Below are positions 9,023-17,781 of a stretch of 36,271 bases of DNA, one piece after another. The position numbers were made by a program, and so were the translations under genes. Numbering within the stretch: position 1 is the first letter of the stretch; each line of letters starts with the position of its first letter. Where the stretch lies: positions 1 to 36,271 of the forward strand of contig NZ_JAQGLC010000079.1 in assembly GCF_028293085.1 (NCBI RefSeq). Reading direction: 5' to 3'. Source of the stretch: Sphingomonas bacterium. Its GTDB lineage: Bacteria; Pseudomonadota; Alphaproteobacteria; Sphingomonadales; Sphingomonadaceae. The notes below the pieces were generated by a model. The model worked only from the letters and a program-made list of their open reading frames with translations, did not search any database and was not told where the DNA came from.

Positions 9023-10291
9023 GTGAACGCCCAGACACAAATACCGGCCGCGAAGAGCGCGCCGTTCGATCCCAGCCTGAGCCTGTTCCAGTTGCTCGAT
9101 CCGGCGGTGCATGCCGATCCCTTCCCCTTCTATCGGCGCCTCCGCGAGGAAGCGCCGGTGATGTGGGATCCGTTCATGCACACCTGGGTCGTCACCCGGT
9201 ACGAAGATGTGATGACGGTGCTGCATCGCTTCTCGGCCGATCGCACGCCGGACCCGAAGAAGATGGAGGCGCTCGGCCTGCCCTCGCTCGGGCCGGTCGC
9301 CGACGTGATGGCCAGGCAGATGCTGTTCCTCGATGCGCCGGCTCATACGCGGCTGCGCAAATTGTGCATGAGCGCCTTCACCCCGCGCCGGGTCGAGGCG
9401 ATGGAGGCGACCGTCCAGTCCATCGCGAACCGGCTGATCGACGAGAGCGCGCCGCGTGGCGAAATGGAGCTGATCGCCGATTTCGCCGAGCCCTTCCCGG
9501 CCGTCGTCACCGCCGGGCTGCTCGGCGTGCCGCTGGAGGATCACCGCGTCCTCAAGGCATGGTCGGCGACGTTCGCCGAGATGCTGGGCAATTTCCAGCA
9601 CAACCCCGACCGGATCCGCGACGTGCTCAAATGCGTCGCCGACATGACCGGCTATTTCCGCGACGCGATCCGCGAACAGGAGAAGAACCCGCGCGACGGC
9701 CTGATCCGATCGCTGATGGACGCCGAGGTCGATGGTGAACGGCTGGACGAGGACGAGGTGATCGCCAACACCATCGTCACGATGGTCGGCGGGCAGGAAA
9801 CCACGACCAATCTGATCGGCAACGGCCTGCTCACGCTGATCCGCCAGCCCGACAAGCTGCATCAGCTGCGCGACAACCCCGAAATCATAGGCACCGCGGT
9901 CGAGGAATTGCTCCGCTTCGAAACGCCGAGCCAGCACACCGCGCGCATCTGCCCCGAAGACACGATGATGGGCGGCAAGCTGATCCGCAAGGGCGAGGCG
10001 GTGATGGCAGTGATGGCGGCGGGCAACCGCGATCCCGATCGCTTCCCCGATCCCGATACGCTCGATCTGACGCGCACCGACAATCGCCATCTGGCGTTCG
10101 GCTGGGCGGCGCATTTCTGCTTCGGCGCCGCGCTCGCCCGGATGGAGGCGCGGATCGCCTTTACCGCGCTGCTCGGCCGGCTCGACGATATCCGCGTCGC
10201 CACCGACCGGCTCGAATGGCGCACCAATTCGGGCCTGCGCGGCCTGAAGGCATTGCCGATCGCGTTCAGCGCGGTGGAGGCCGCTGCGTGA
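9023..10291 (+). CDS. Cytochrome P450, probably acting on carrier-bound aminoacyl substrate
   Basis: Soluble bacterial P450 of 422 residues. Landmarks in order: the C-helix region (LDAPAHTRLRKLCMSAFTPR), the I-helix oxygen-activation motif GGQETT (256-261), the K-helix ExxR (E295-R298), and the heme-ligand loop FGWAAHFCFG with proximal Cys366. The usual second glycine of FGxGxHxCxG is alanine here. GTG 9023 is preceded by AGGAGC at 9011-9016 with good spacing. The gene sits between two NRPS genes, 10 bases after the first and overlapping the second by four bases, so the three should be co-expressed. By analogy with NovI, NikQ and the skyllamycin P450, which hydroxylate aminoacyl groups held on carrier domains, beta-hydroxylation of the residue loaded by the preceding A-T protein is the best guess. 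The reaction is inferred; redox partners are not in the window. Confidence 0.92.
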   Translation: MNAQTQIPAAKSAPFDPSLSLFQLLDPAVHADPFPFYRRLREEAPVMWDPFMHTWVVTRYEDVMTVLHRFSADRTPDPKKMEALGLPSLGPVADVMARQMLFLDAPAHTRLRKLCMSAFTPRRVEAMEATVQSIANRLIDESAPRGEMELIADFAEPFPAVVTAGLLGVPLEDHRVLKAWSATFAEMLGNFQHNPDRIRDVLKCVADMTGYFRDAIREQEKNPRDGLIRSLMDAEVDGERLDEDEVIANTIVTMVGGQETTTNLIGNGLLTLIRQPDKLHQLRDNPEIIGTAVEELLRFETPSQHTARICPEDTMMGGKLIRKGEAVMAVMAAGNRDPDRFPDPDTLDLTRTDNRHLAFGWAAHFCFGAALARMEARIAFTALLGRLDDIRVATDRLEWRTNSGLRGLKALPIAFSAVEAAA

Positions 10292-13200
10292 ACGCGCACG
10301 TCGCGTTGTCCGATTCGAAGCGGCAACTTCTGGAGAAGATGCTGCGCGGCGGTGGCGAGGCGGCCGACAAGCCGGCGCCGATCGCGCCCCGCGCGCCCGA
10401 CGCGCCGATCCCGCTCTCGGCCGACCAGCGCCAGGTGTGGCTCCATGCCATCATGGCGCCGGACATGCCGCTCTATAATGAATCGATCACCATCCATCGC
10501 TTCGGCAGCTTCGACCGCGGCGCGATGGAGCGCGCGGTCAACGAGATCCTGCGCCGCCACGAGGCGTGGCGCACCGCCTTCGTCGAACAGGATGGCGATC
10601 TGGTGCAGCGCGTGCGCGCGCATCAGGACATCGTGCTGCCCTATGACGATGTCAGCCACCTGCCCGAGGCGGAGCGCGATGCCGCCGCGCTGCAGATCGG
10701 CAGCGACGATGCGAAACGTGCGATCGACCTGTCCGAAGCGCCCCTGTTCCGCGCACGGATCGTCAAGCTCGCCGACGACAATCACCGGCTCTATTTCACG
10801 CTTCACCACATCATCTTCGACGGCGTTTCGATCTACCGCGTGATCGTGCCCGAGCTGGCCGCTTTGTACGAAGCCTTCTCCGCCGGGCAGCCCTCGCCCC
10901 TGCCGATGCCGACGCTGCAATATGGCGACTATGCCGTGTGGCAGCAGGCGCATCTGAAAAGCGCGCCGATCCTGAAACAGATCGACTATTGGCGCCGTAC
11001 CCTCGCCGACGCGCCGCCCAAGCTCGAAATTGCCGGCGACCGCATACGGGCGGCGCAGCCCACTCATGCCGGATCGATGGAGACCTTCTTCATCCCGCAC
11101 GCGCTGACCGAGGCGCTCAAGCGCGTCAGCCAGCGCGAGGGCGTGACGCTCTACATGACCCTGCTGGCCGCCTATCACGCGCTGCTGCATCGCTATTCGG
11201 GCGAGCAGGACATCGTCGTCGGCGGCGTGACCGATCTGCGGCGGCGCCCCGAGCTCGAACAGGTCGTCGGCTATTTCCTCAACACCATCGCGCTCCGCGC
11301 CAGACCGCGCGGCGATCTGCCCTTCCGTGCATTCCTGCGCGAGGTGCGCGACAGCGTGCTCGGCGCGCTGGGGGCGAGCGAGGCGCCGTTCGACGAGGTC
11401 GTCCGCACGCTCGACGTGCGTCGCGATCCAGGCACGCACCCGCTGTTCAACTGCCTGTTCTCGATCGAGCCGCCGGTCGCACCCTTCGCCGATGGCTGGG
11501 ACCTGACCCAGATGGACGTCGTGGTCGGTGGCGCCAAGTTCGATCTCTATCTCGAGCTGGACGAGCGGCCCGACGGCATGATCGGGCGCTTCCTCTACTC
11601 GACCGAGCTGTACGACGTACCGACGATCCGCCGCATGATCGATCACTGGCTGACGATCCTGGGCCGCGTGGCCGAGGATTCGGGTTGCCTGATCAGGGAT
11701 CTGCCGCTGCTGGGCGAGACGGAGAAGCACCAGCTCGAGGTCGAATGGAACGACACGGCGCGGCCGCCTGCGCCCTTCCTCCTGCCCGAAGCGATCAGGG
11801 AACAGGCCCGCACCCGGCCCGATGCGATCGCGATCCGGTTCGGCGATCAGCGGGTCAGCTATGCCCGGCTCGATACCCGCGCCGACGCCATCGCCGCCGC
11901 GCTCCACAGCGCCGGGTTCGGCCGGGGCGACCTCATCGCCCTGTGCCTCGATCGCTCGCCCGACATGGTCGCGGCGCTGCTCGGCGTGCACCGGGCCGGG
12001 GCCGCCTATCTGCCGCTCGACGCGGCTTTCCCGCCGGCGCGGCTCGACTATATCGTCAAGGATGCCGGCGCGGCGATGCTGCTCACCGAGGCGCGGCTGG
12101 CCGACACGATTCCCGGCTGCACCCTGCCCAGGATGCTGATCGAGAACATCGCCGATGCGCCGGGCGATGCGCCAATGCTGGCGAGCCGTCCGGACGATCT
12201 CGCTTATGTGCTCTACACGTCCGGCTCGACCGGGAATCCTAAGGGCGTCGAGATCAGCCACAAGGCGCTGATCAATCTGCTCGAGGCGATGCTGGAGCGT
12301 CCGGGCTTCGGCCCCGGCGATTCGCTGCTCGCGGTCACTACCTTGTCGTTCGACATCGCCGCGCTCGAACTCTTCCTGCCGCTGCTGAGCGGTGGTGAGT
12401 TGATCGTCGCCCCCCGCAGCGTCGCGGTCGATCCGCGCCAGCTTGGCGACCTGATCGACGACGCGAAGCCGAGCGTGATGCAGGCGACGCCCGCAACCTG
12501 GCGCGCCCTGGTCGAGGCCGGCTGGCAGGGCGATCCCGGCTTGCGCATCCTGTGCGGCGGCGAGGCCTTCCCGCGCGATCTGGCCGAAGCGTTGCTCGCC
12601 CGCGCCGGCCAGGTCTGGAACATGTACGGCCCGACCGAAACGACCATCTGGTCGACGGTCGAGCAGGTCACCCGTGGCGACGGACCCGTGCCGATCGGCC
12701 GCCCGATCGCCAACACGCAGGTCCATATCCTCGACGCCTATGGCAACACGGCACCGATCGGCGTCATCGGCGAGCTCTTCATCGGCGGCGACGGGCTGGC
12801 TGACGGCTATCGCAACCGCCCCGATCTCACCGCCGAGCGCTTTTTCGAGACCCCCGCTTTGCCCGGCACGCGCCTCTACCGCACCGGCGATCTCGCGCGC
12901 TATCGGCCCGACGGCACGATCCTGTGCCTCGGCCGGGTCGACAATGACGAGAAGATCCGCGGCTACCGCGTCGCGGTCGAGGAGATCGAGGGCGCGCTCG
13001 CCAGCCATCCCGATGTCGCCGCCGCCGCGGTGCGCAGCTGGCCCGACGCATCGGGCGAGCGGGCGCTGGCGGCCTATGTCGTGGCGCGCGGCGATGCCGC
13101 CCCCGCCCCGGCCGCGTTGCGCGCGCATCTCGCCCAAACGCTGCCCGACTATATGGTTCCGACCTATCTGGAGCAGCTGCCCTTCCTGCCGATGACGCCG

Positions 13201-14286
13201 AACGGCAAGGTCGATCGCAAGGCGCTGCCCAGGCCGGGCGCGGGCATCGCCGTGCCGATCGAGACGGCGCAAGGCGAGACCGAGGAGGCGCTCGCCGCGA
13301 TCTGGTGCGATCTGTTGCGCATCGGCCAGGTCGGACGCGACGACAGCTTTTTCGATCTTGGCGGCCATTCGCTGCTCGTCGCGCGACTGCTCGTGCGGAT
13401 CGAGCAGCAATGGGGCCGCCGCATCGGCATGGCGGAATTCTTTCGCGCGCCGCAGCTTCGCAGGCTCGCCGCGCTGATCGACAGCGGCGCGACCGCCGAT
13501 CTCGCCGAATTCGTCCCGCTCCAGGCCGAGGGCGATGGCCTGCCGATGCTGTGGATCGACGGCGGCCTCGCTTTCCGTCCGCTCGCCGAGGCCCTGGGCA
13601 CGGAGCGCCCGTTCCTCGGCCTCCCGCTCGGCCCGATCATCGAGCCGCTGCTGCGCCCGGACCTGACCTTCGAGGAGATCGCCGCCGCGGTCGTCGCCGT
13701 GATCCGCAAGCGCCAGCCGCGCGGGCCCTATCTGCTCGGCGGATGGTGCACCAACGGCATCCTGGCCTTCGAGGTCGCGCGGCAGCTGCGCGCGGCCGGG
13801 GAGCAGGTGCCACTGCTCGCGCTGGGCCATTCGATGAACCCCGTCGCCTTCCTCGTCATCACCACCACGCGGATGCGGCTGAGCAAGGCGCGCTATCATC
13901 TGAAGATGTGGTCGCGCCTGCCTTTTGCCGAACGGCTGAGCTATGCGTTCGATCGCCTGCGCGGCGTGATGGAAGATGTCGGCGTGGCCGAGGTCGATGT
14001 GGCTACCGGTTATCGCCGGAATGCCGAGGCGCTCGAACGGGCGGCCTATGGCTATACACCCGGTTCGTACGAAGGCTCGGTCGTGCTGTTCCAGCCCGCC
14101 GAGCGGCTGACCGTGCTCGACAGCCGGCCCGGCTGGGCGACTTATGTGACGGGCCAGCTCGACTCGCACGACATTCCGGGATCGCACGGGACGATGGTCG
14201 AATCGCCCAACGTCGCCGTCTTCGCCGCGCGGCTGCGCGAGGCGATCACGGGCGCCTTGCTGGAACAGGCCGCCACCGCGGCGTGA
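10288..14286 (+). CDS. Nonribosomal peptide synthetase, C-A-T-TE module
   Basis: Terminal module of 1332 residues. After about 45 residues of linker comes a condensation domain (about 45-470) with an intact HHxxxDG (H173, H174, D178). The adenylation domain (about 490-975) has A3 near 640, A4 with D689 in SFDIAALELF, A5 MYGPTETT and A10 K974. The carrier motif DLGGHSLL places the phosphopantetheine on Ser1028. The C-terminal thioesterase has the nucleophile elbow GGWCTNG, so Cys1154 replaces the usual serine, and a late GSHG with H1300. Hand alignment to GrsA gives the code D-I-L-A-C-G-M-I-W-K, seven of ten positions shared with the published glycine code DILQLGLIWK: a weak glycine prediction. 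The start is GTG 10288, overlapping the P450 stop as GTGA; longer frames run inside the P450 gene. The protein should join the upstream A-T-bound residue to its own and release a dipeptide-scale product. Confidence 0.93.
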   Translation: MNAHVALSDSKRQLLEKMLRGGGEAADKPAPIAPRAPDAPIPLSADQRQVWLHAIMAPDMPLYNESITIHRFGSFDRGAMERAVNEILRRHEAWRTAFVEQDGDLVQRVRAHQDIVLPYDDVSHLPEAERDAAALQIGSDDAKRAIDLSEAPLFRARIVKLADDNHRLYFTLHHIIFDGVSIYRVIVPELAALYEAFSAGQPSPLPMPTLQYGDYAVWQQAHLKSAPILKQIDYWRRTLADAPPKLEIAGDRIRAAQPTHAGSMETFFIPHALTEALKRVSQREGVTLYMTLLAAYHALLHRYSGEQDIVVGGVTDLRRRPELEQVVGYFLNTIALRARPRGDLPFRAFLREVRDSVLGALGASEAPFDEVVRTLDVRRDPGTHPLFNCLFSIEPPVAPFADGWDLTQMDVVVGGAKFDLYLELDERPDGMIGRFLYSTELYDVPTIRRMIDHWLTILGRVAEDSGCLIRDLPLLGETEKHQLEVEWNDTARPPAPFLLPEAIREQARTRPDAIAIRFGDQRVSYARLDTRADAIAAALHSAGFGRGDLIALCLDRSPDMVAALLGVHRAGAAYLPLDAAFPPARLDYIVKDAGAAMLLTEARLADTIPGCTLPRMLIENIADAPGDAPMLASRPDDLAYVLYTSGSTGNPKGVEISHKALINLLEAMLERPGFGPGDSLLAVTTLSFDIAALELFLPLLSGGELIVAPRSVAVDPRQLGDLIDDAKPSVMQATPATWRALVEAGWQGDPGLRILCGGEAFPRDLAEALLARAGQVWNMYGPTETTIWSTVEQVTRGDGPVPIGRPIANTQVHILDAYGNTAPIGVIGELFIGGDGLADGYRNRPDLTAERFFETPALPGTRLYRTGDLARYRPDGTILCLGRVDNDEKIRGYRVAVEEIEGALASHPDVAAAAVRSWPDASGERALAAYVVARGDAAPAPAALRAHLAQTLPDYMVPTYLEQLPFLPMTPNGKVDRKALPRPGAGIAVPIETAQGETEEALAAIWCDLLRIGQVGRDDSFFDLGGHSLLVARLLVRIEQQWGRRIGMAEFFRAPQLRRLAALIDSGATADLAEFVPLQAEGDGLPMLWIDGGLAFRPLAEALGTERPFLGLPLGPIIEPLLRPDLTFEEIAAAVVAVIRKRQPRGPYLLGGWCTNGILAFEVARQLRAAGEQVPLLALGHSMNPVAFLVITTTRMRLSKARYHLKMWSRLPFAERLSYAFDRLRGVMEDVGVAEVDVATGYRRNAEALERAAYGYTPGSYEGSVVLFQPAERLTVLDSRPGWATYVTGQLDSHDIPGSHGTMVESPNVAVFAARLREAITGALLEQAATAA

Positions 14287-14295
14287 CGATTTCCG

Positions 14296-15795
14296 TCAGG
14301 CGGCGCTGGTGACCGGCGCTGCCTGACGACCCCGCGCCATGTCGAGTGCCTCGCGCAACATGTCGCGCGCAAACAGGCTGAGCCAGCCCAGATAGACCGC
14401 CGCGCCGATCGCCACGAGGATCGCCACGCGCGCCTGCGGGGCCATTGCCGGCAGCCAGTGATCGATCGTCACCACCACCGCGCCCATGCCGATCGCGGCG
14501 ATCAGGACCGGCGTGATGGCGCCGATCAGCGCACGCGCCGACACGCCGATCACCGGCAGCGCCCGGGCCGCCGTGATCGCCAGATAGATCGGGTAGCCGA
14601 TCAGCCAGGAGGTCGCGAGGCCGGTAACGCCCCAGTGAATCCCCACAAGGAAGCTGGTGGGCATGATCACCGCGCCGACGATTCCCGTGCTCAACCCGAT
14701 GCCGGGGCGGCCGATGGCGTCGCAGACCGGACTGAACAGCACCTGCATCGTCATGGCCGGCATCGACAGAGCGAGCAGGCGGACGAGCGGCGCTGCCTCC
14801 ATCCATTTCGGGCCGAGCACCGTCGCGACGAGCGGCTCCGCCGTCGCGGCGAGGCCGATATAGAAAGGCATCGCGACCAGCATCACCATCCGCGCCGACC
14901 GCAGGAAGCCCAGCGCGATCGCCGCCGGATCTTCCTGCATCCGCGCATAGATCGAGAAAGCGACGTCGTTGATCGCGGGCACGAATTTCGAGACGAGGAT
15001 CTGGGTCAGGAACAGGCCCGTCGTATAAAGGCCAAGCGTCGCCGGGCTGAGTCTCGGTCCGCCGATGAACACATCGGCCTGGCTCTGCAGCAGCCAGAAC
15101 AACTGGCCAGTCGCCATGATCCCGCCGAATTTGGCGAGCGTGCCGGCGCCGCGGAAATCGAAGGACGGACGGTAACGATGCCCCGAGGCGATCGTCATGC
15201 CGATGGCGCGCGTGGTGAACAGCGCGATCGGCGCCGCGATCAGGGTCCAGACGCCCAGCCCGCCATAGGCCCCGGCCAGCGCGGTGATCGCTCCCGCCAC
15301 CGAGGAGAGCAGATAGACCCGCGCCTGATGCTTGAAGTCGATCGACCGCGCGAGCAGCGCATAAGGGAAGGCGACGAACGGCGTGGTGAAATAGAGGAAC
15401 GACTGAACCCGTAGCAGATCGGTCACGACCGGCTGGTGGAAATAGGCGGCGGCGAGCGGCGCCAGCGCGAACTGGAGCGCGCCGAGGCTGAAGTTCAGCA
15501 CGATCAACATGCCATAGAGCTGGCGGATCGATCGGTCGTCCGCCTCGCGTTGCTGGATCAGGCCCCTGGTGAGACCCGCGCCATTGAGCATGTTGAGGAA
15601 CGACAACACCACCTGGGTCATCGCGAACAAACCGTAATCATGGGGATCGAGGATGCGGATGACGAGGAAGGTCGCCGCCCAGGTGATGAGCTGTCCCACG
15701 ATTTGCGCGCCCGAGCGCCAGATCACCGCGCGCCGCGCCTGAGCGAACAACGGTTCTGGCTCCTGATCCAACCGGTCTGCCGTGGCTTGCAACAT
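14296..15795 (-). CDS. Polysaccharide/lipopolysaccharide flippase-like membrane protein (Wzx/MOP superfamily)
   Basis: Polytopic inner-membrane protein of about 499 residues with roughly 12-14 hydrophobic segments. It opens with a charged stretch, then the AVIWRSGAQIVGQLITWAAT and ILDPHDYGLFAM region typical of polysaccharide exporters of the MOP superfamily (the Wzx/WzxC-like group that flips lipid-linked saccharides). No catalytic residues apply. Start choice is uncertain: ATG 15795 begins MLQATADRL, and GTG 15819 is an in-frame alternative; neither has a well-spaced ribosome-binding site. It converges on the NRPS gene with stop codons only nine bases apart, so it is not part of that operon. 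Whether it exports the NRPS product or belongs to exopolysaccharide export elsewhere cannot be told from here. Confidence 0.87.
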   Translation of the reverse strand: MLQATADRLDQEPEPLFAQARRAVIWRSGAQIVGQLITWAATFLVIRILDPHDYGLFAMTQVVLSFLNMLNGAGLTRGLIQQREADDRSIRQLYGMLIVLNFSLGALQFALAPLAAAYFHQPVVTDLLRVQSFLYFTTPFVAFPYALLARSIDFKHQARVYLLSSVAGAITALAGAYGGLGVWTLIAAPIALFTTRAIGMTIASGHRYRPSFDFRGAGTLAKFGGIMATGQLFWLLQSQADVFIGGPRLSPATLGLYTTGLFLTQILVSKFVPAINDVAFSIYARMQEDPAAIALGFLRSARMVMLVAMPFYIGLAATAEPLVATVLGPKWMEAAPLVRLLALSMPAMTMQVLFSPVCDAIGRPGIGLSTGIVGAVIMPTSFLVGIHWGVTGLATSWLIGYPIYLAITAARALPVIGVSARALIGAITPVLIAAIGMGAVVVTIDHWLPAMAPQARVAILVAIGAAVYLGWLSLFARDMLREALDMARGRQAAPVTSAA

Positions 15796-15819
15796 TCCGC
15801 CGCTATGGACCCACCACAC

Positions 15820-16507
15820 TTAAGCGCGCGTAAAACCGCACGGGGAATGCTGGTATCTCGGCTTTCACCGGCCTCTCGACAGTGCCGAATGGGCAAGCAC
15901 CGAGGGTTCGCCCTGAAAATCGGCTGAATCCTCTGTCCGCGCGAAAAAAAGCTCGCGCGCCCCGCCCTGATTCTAACTTCCTGCCGACCGCCGTAACCTG
16001 CCCGATCCACAGACTTCATCAGCGGCGAGCGAGATTTCCAGTGACCCAGGCAGATTCGCTCCGGCAAGCAACGCGCCGCATTTGGCCGCGCTGCGCCGAG
16101 GCAATGACGCGCGGCATGTCCCCGACGGGCGGCTCCGCCCCGCCGAGCGGATATTTTTGGCCGGATCGAGCGGCGATGCCTTCCGCCTGCCCGATGACGA
16201 AGCACGAACTCGATCACGCCCGGGCGCGGACACGAACAACATCAAAAGTTGCTGCGATCAATTCTCATAAATCAGGAAATAGATGAATACTATCTCGCCC
16301 AGGATGCACGCTCCCGTGACTACCGGATTTCCCGGTCCCCGCGCACGGCCGCCGCTTCGTCTGCAACCCATCTTGCACAATCCGCAAGCCTCGCCGGAAA
16401 AAACGGGTCGACGTGGCTTGGCAAAAATGCCCCCTTACTGTGCGCTTTTCCGCACCGCCGCCCCGTTTTACTTCAATCGACTTCCTCCACCACCTCTGCG
16501 CCCCACC
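15820..16507. other. Gene-free spacer between the flippase and old-yellow-enzyme genes
   Basis: About 690 bases without a convincing gene. The flippase promoter should lie at the left end. A notably AT-rich patch runs from about 16225 to 16290, and an AGGAAA precedes an ATG at 16283, but the frame that opens there becomes a low-complexity Arg/Pro-rich antisense reading. One short plus-strand frame (16082-16270) contains a protein-like run, LRPAERIFLAGSSGDAFRLP, which may be a gene remnant. An A-run framed by CGCGCGA and TCGCGCG sits near 15940-15962. No tRNA or known small RNA is seen. Confidence 0.5.
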
Positions 16508-17629
16508 TCATCCCTCGGCGCTCCCCATGGCCTCGAACAGCGCGCGATATTGCCGGGGCTGGGATCGCAGATACTGGTTCGGCGCCTGTACGCTCGCGCC
16601 CAGATGCGCCGCCGCATGCCAGGGCCAGCGCGGATCGTAGAGGATGCCGCGGGCCAGCGCGATCAGGTCGGCATCGCCAGTCCCGATGATGCTCTCGGCC
16701 TGCTCGTAATCGGTGATCATCCCCACCGCGACGACCGGTATCGTCACCGCCTGCTTCACCGCGCGCGCCAACGGCACCTGATAGCTTGGGCCGACCGGCA
16801 CCTCCTGCCGCGGATCGAGGCCGCCGCTCGACACATGGATCGCGGCACAGCCCCGCGCCTCCAGCGCCTGCGCAAAGGCGATGGTCTGCGCCGCATCCCA
16901 GCCGCCCGGCACCCAGTCGCTGCCGGAAAGCCGCATCGTTACCGGCTTGGCGGCGGGAAAGGCCTGGCGCACGGCGTCGAACACCTCCAGCGGAAAGCGC
17001 ATCCGGTTTTCGAGGCTCCCGCCATAATCATCCTCGCGCCGGTTCGAGAGCGGCGACAGGAACTGGTGGAGCAGATAGCCATGCGCGCCGTGCAGCTGCA
17101 CGGCATCCAGGCCGAGCCGCTCGGCCCGCCCCGCCGCCACCACGAAGCCGTCGCGGACGCGGTCCATGCCGGCCCGGTCGAGCGCCGCCGGGGCATGGTC
17201 TCCCGGCGTGAAGGGCAAGGCCGAGGGCGCCACCGTCTGCCAGCCATGCTCGGTATCGGGCGCGATCTGCGCGCCGCCCGCCCAGGGCACTTCGGTCGAC
17301 GCCTTGCGCCCGGCATGCGCGAGCTGGATCGCGATCGGCATGTCGCTGTGACGGCGGACGCTCGCCAGCGTGCGCGCGATGGCGGCCTCGGTCCGGTCGT
17401 CCCAAAGCCCGACATCGGCATAGGTGATCCGCCCCTCCGGCAGCACCGCGGTCGCCTCGATCGTCAGCAACGCCGCACCGGACAAAGCGAGATGCCCGAG
17501 ATGGATCAGATGCCAGTCGGTCATGCACCCGTCCTCGGCCGAATATTGGCACATCGGCGCGATCACGATCCGGTTGCGCAGCGCGAGTTGCCCGACGCGC
17601 ATCGGCTCGAAGAGTCTGGGTCCGCTCAT
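16508..17629 (-). CDS. NADH:flavin oxidoreductase, old yellow enzyme family (YqjM/XenA-like)
   Basis: FMN-dependent ene-reductase of 373 residues with a TIM-barrel fold. It reduces activated C=C bonds of enals, enones or nitro compounds with NAD(P)H. Motifs fit the thermophilic-like (YqjM) class: RNRIVIAPMCQYSAEDG with Cys27, which modulates the flavin in YqjM; QLAHAGRKAS; the substrate-binding histidine pair in LHGAHGYLLHQFLSP; and the SNRREDDYGGSLENR loop. ATG 17629 is chosen because GGAG (17638-17635) lies six bases upstream; a GTG at 17641 would start before that site. The next gene, thyA, is divergent, with a spacer of about 150 bases. The physiological substrate is unknown. Confidence 0.92.
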   Translation of the reverse strand: MSGPRLFEPMRVGQLALRNRIVIAPMCQYSAEDGCMTDWHLIHLGHLALSGAALLTIEATAVLPEGRITYADVGLWDDRTEAAIARTLASVRRHSDMPIAIQLAHAGRKASTEVPWAGGAQIAPDTEHGWQTVAPSALPFTPGDHAPAALDRAGMDRVRDGFVVAAGRAERLGLDAVQLHGAHGYLLHQFLSPLSNRREDDYGGSLENRMRFPLEVFDAVRQAFPAAKPVTMRLSGSDWVPGGWDAAQTIAFAQALEARGCAAIHVSSGGLDPRQEVPVGPSYQVPLARAVKQAVTIPVVAVGMITDYEQAESIIGTGDADLIALARGILYDPRWPWHAAAHLGASVQAPNQYLRSQPRQYRALFEAMGSAEG

Positions 17630-17781
17630 GTCCGTCTCCACTGTAGCCAGCGCGCCAACGCATCGCGGTCGAACCGTGGCAGTGGCGATCCCGGTTTTTT
17701 TTGCTTTCTACCCGAAAAGCCGCGCCCGCAAATCCTCCCCGCCCGCTTGGCCCGCCGCCCGGCCCGCGCTATCCCTGCCCC

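Noticed and set aside
9862..14187. A 1441-codon open frame on the minus strand opposite the P450 and second NRPS gene.
   Set aside because: It is an antisense shadow of GC-rich codons; its translation is Arg/Gly/His-rich without domains, while the plus strand encodes complete P450 and NRPS domains.
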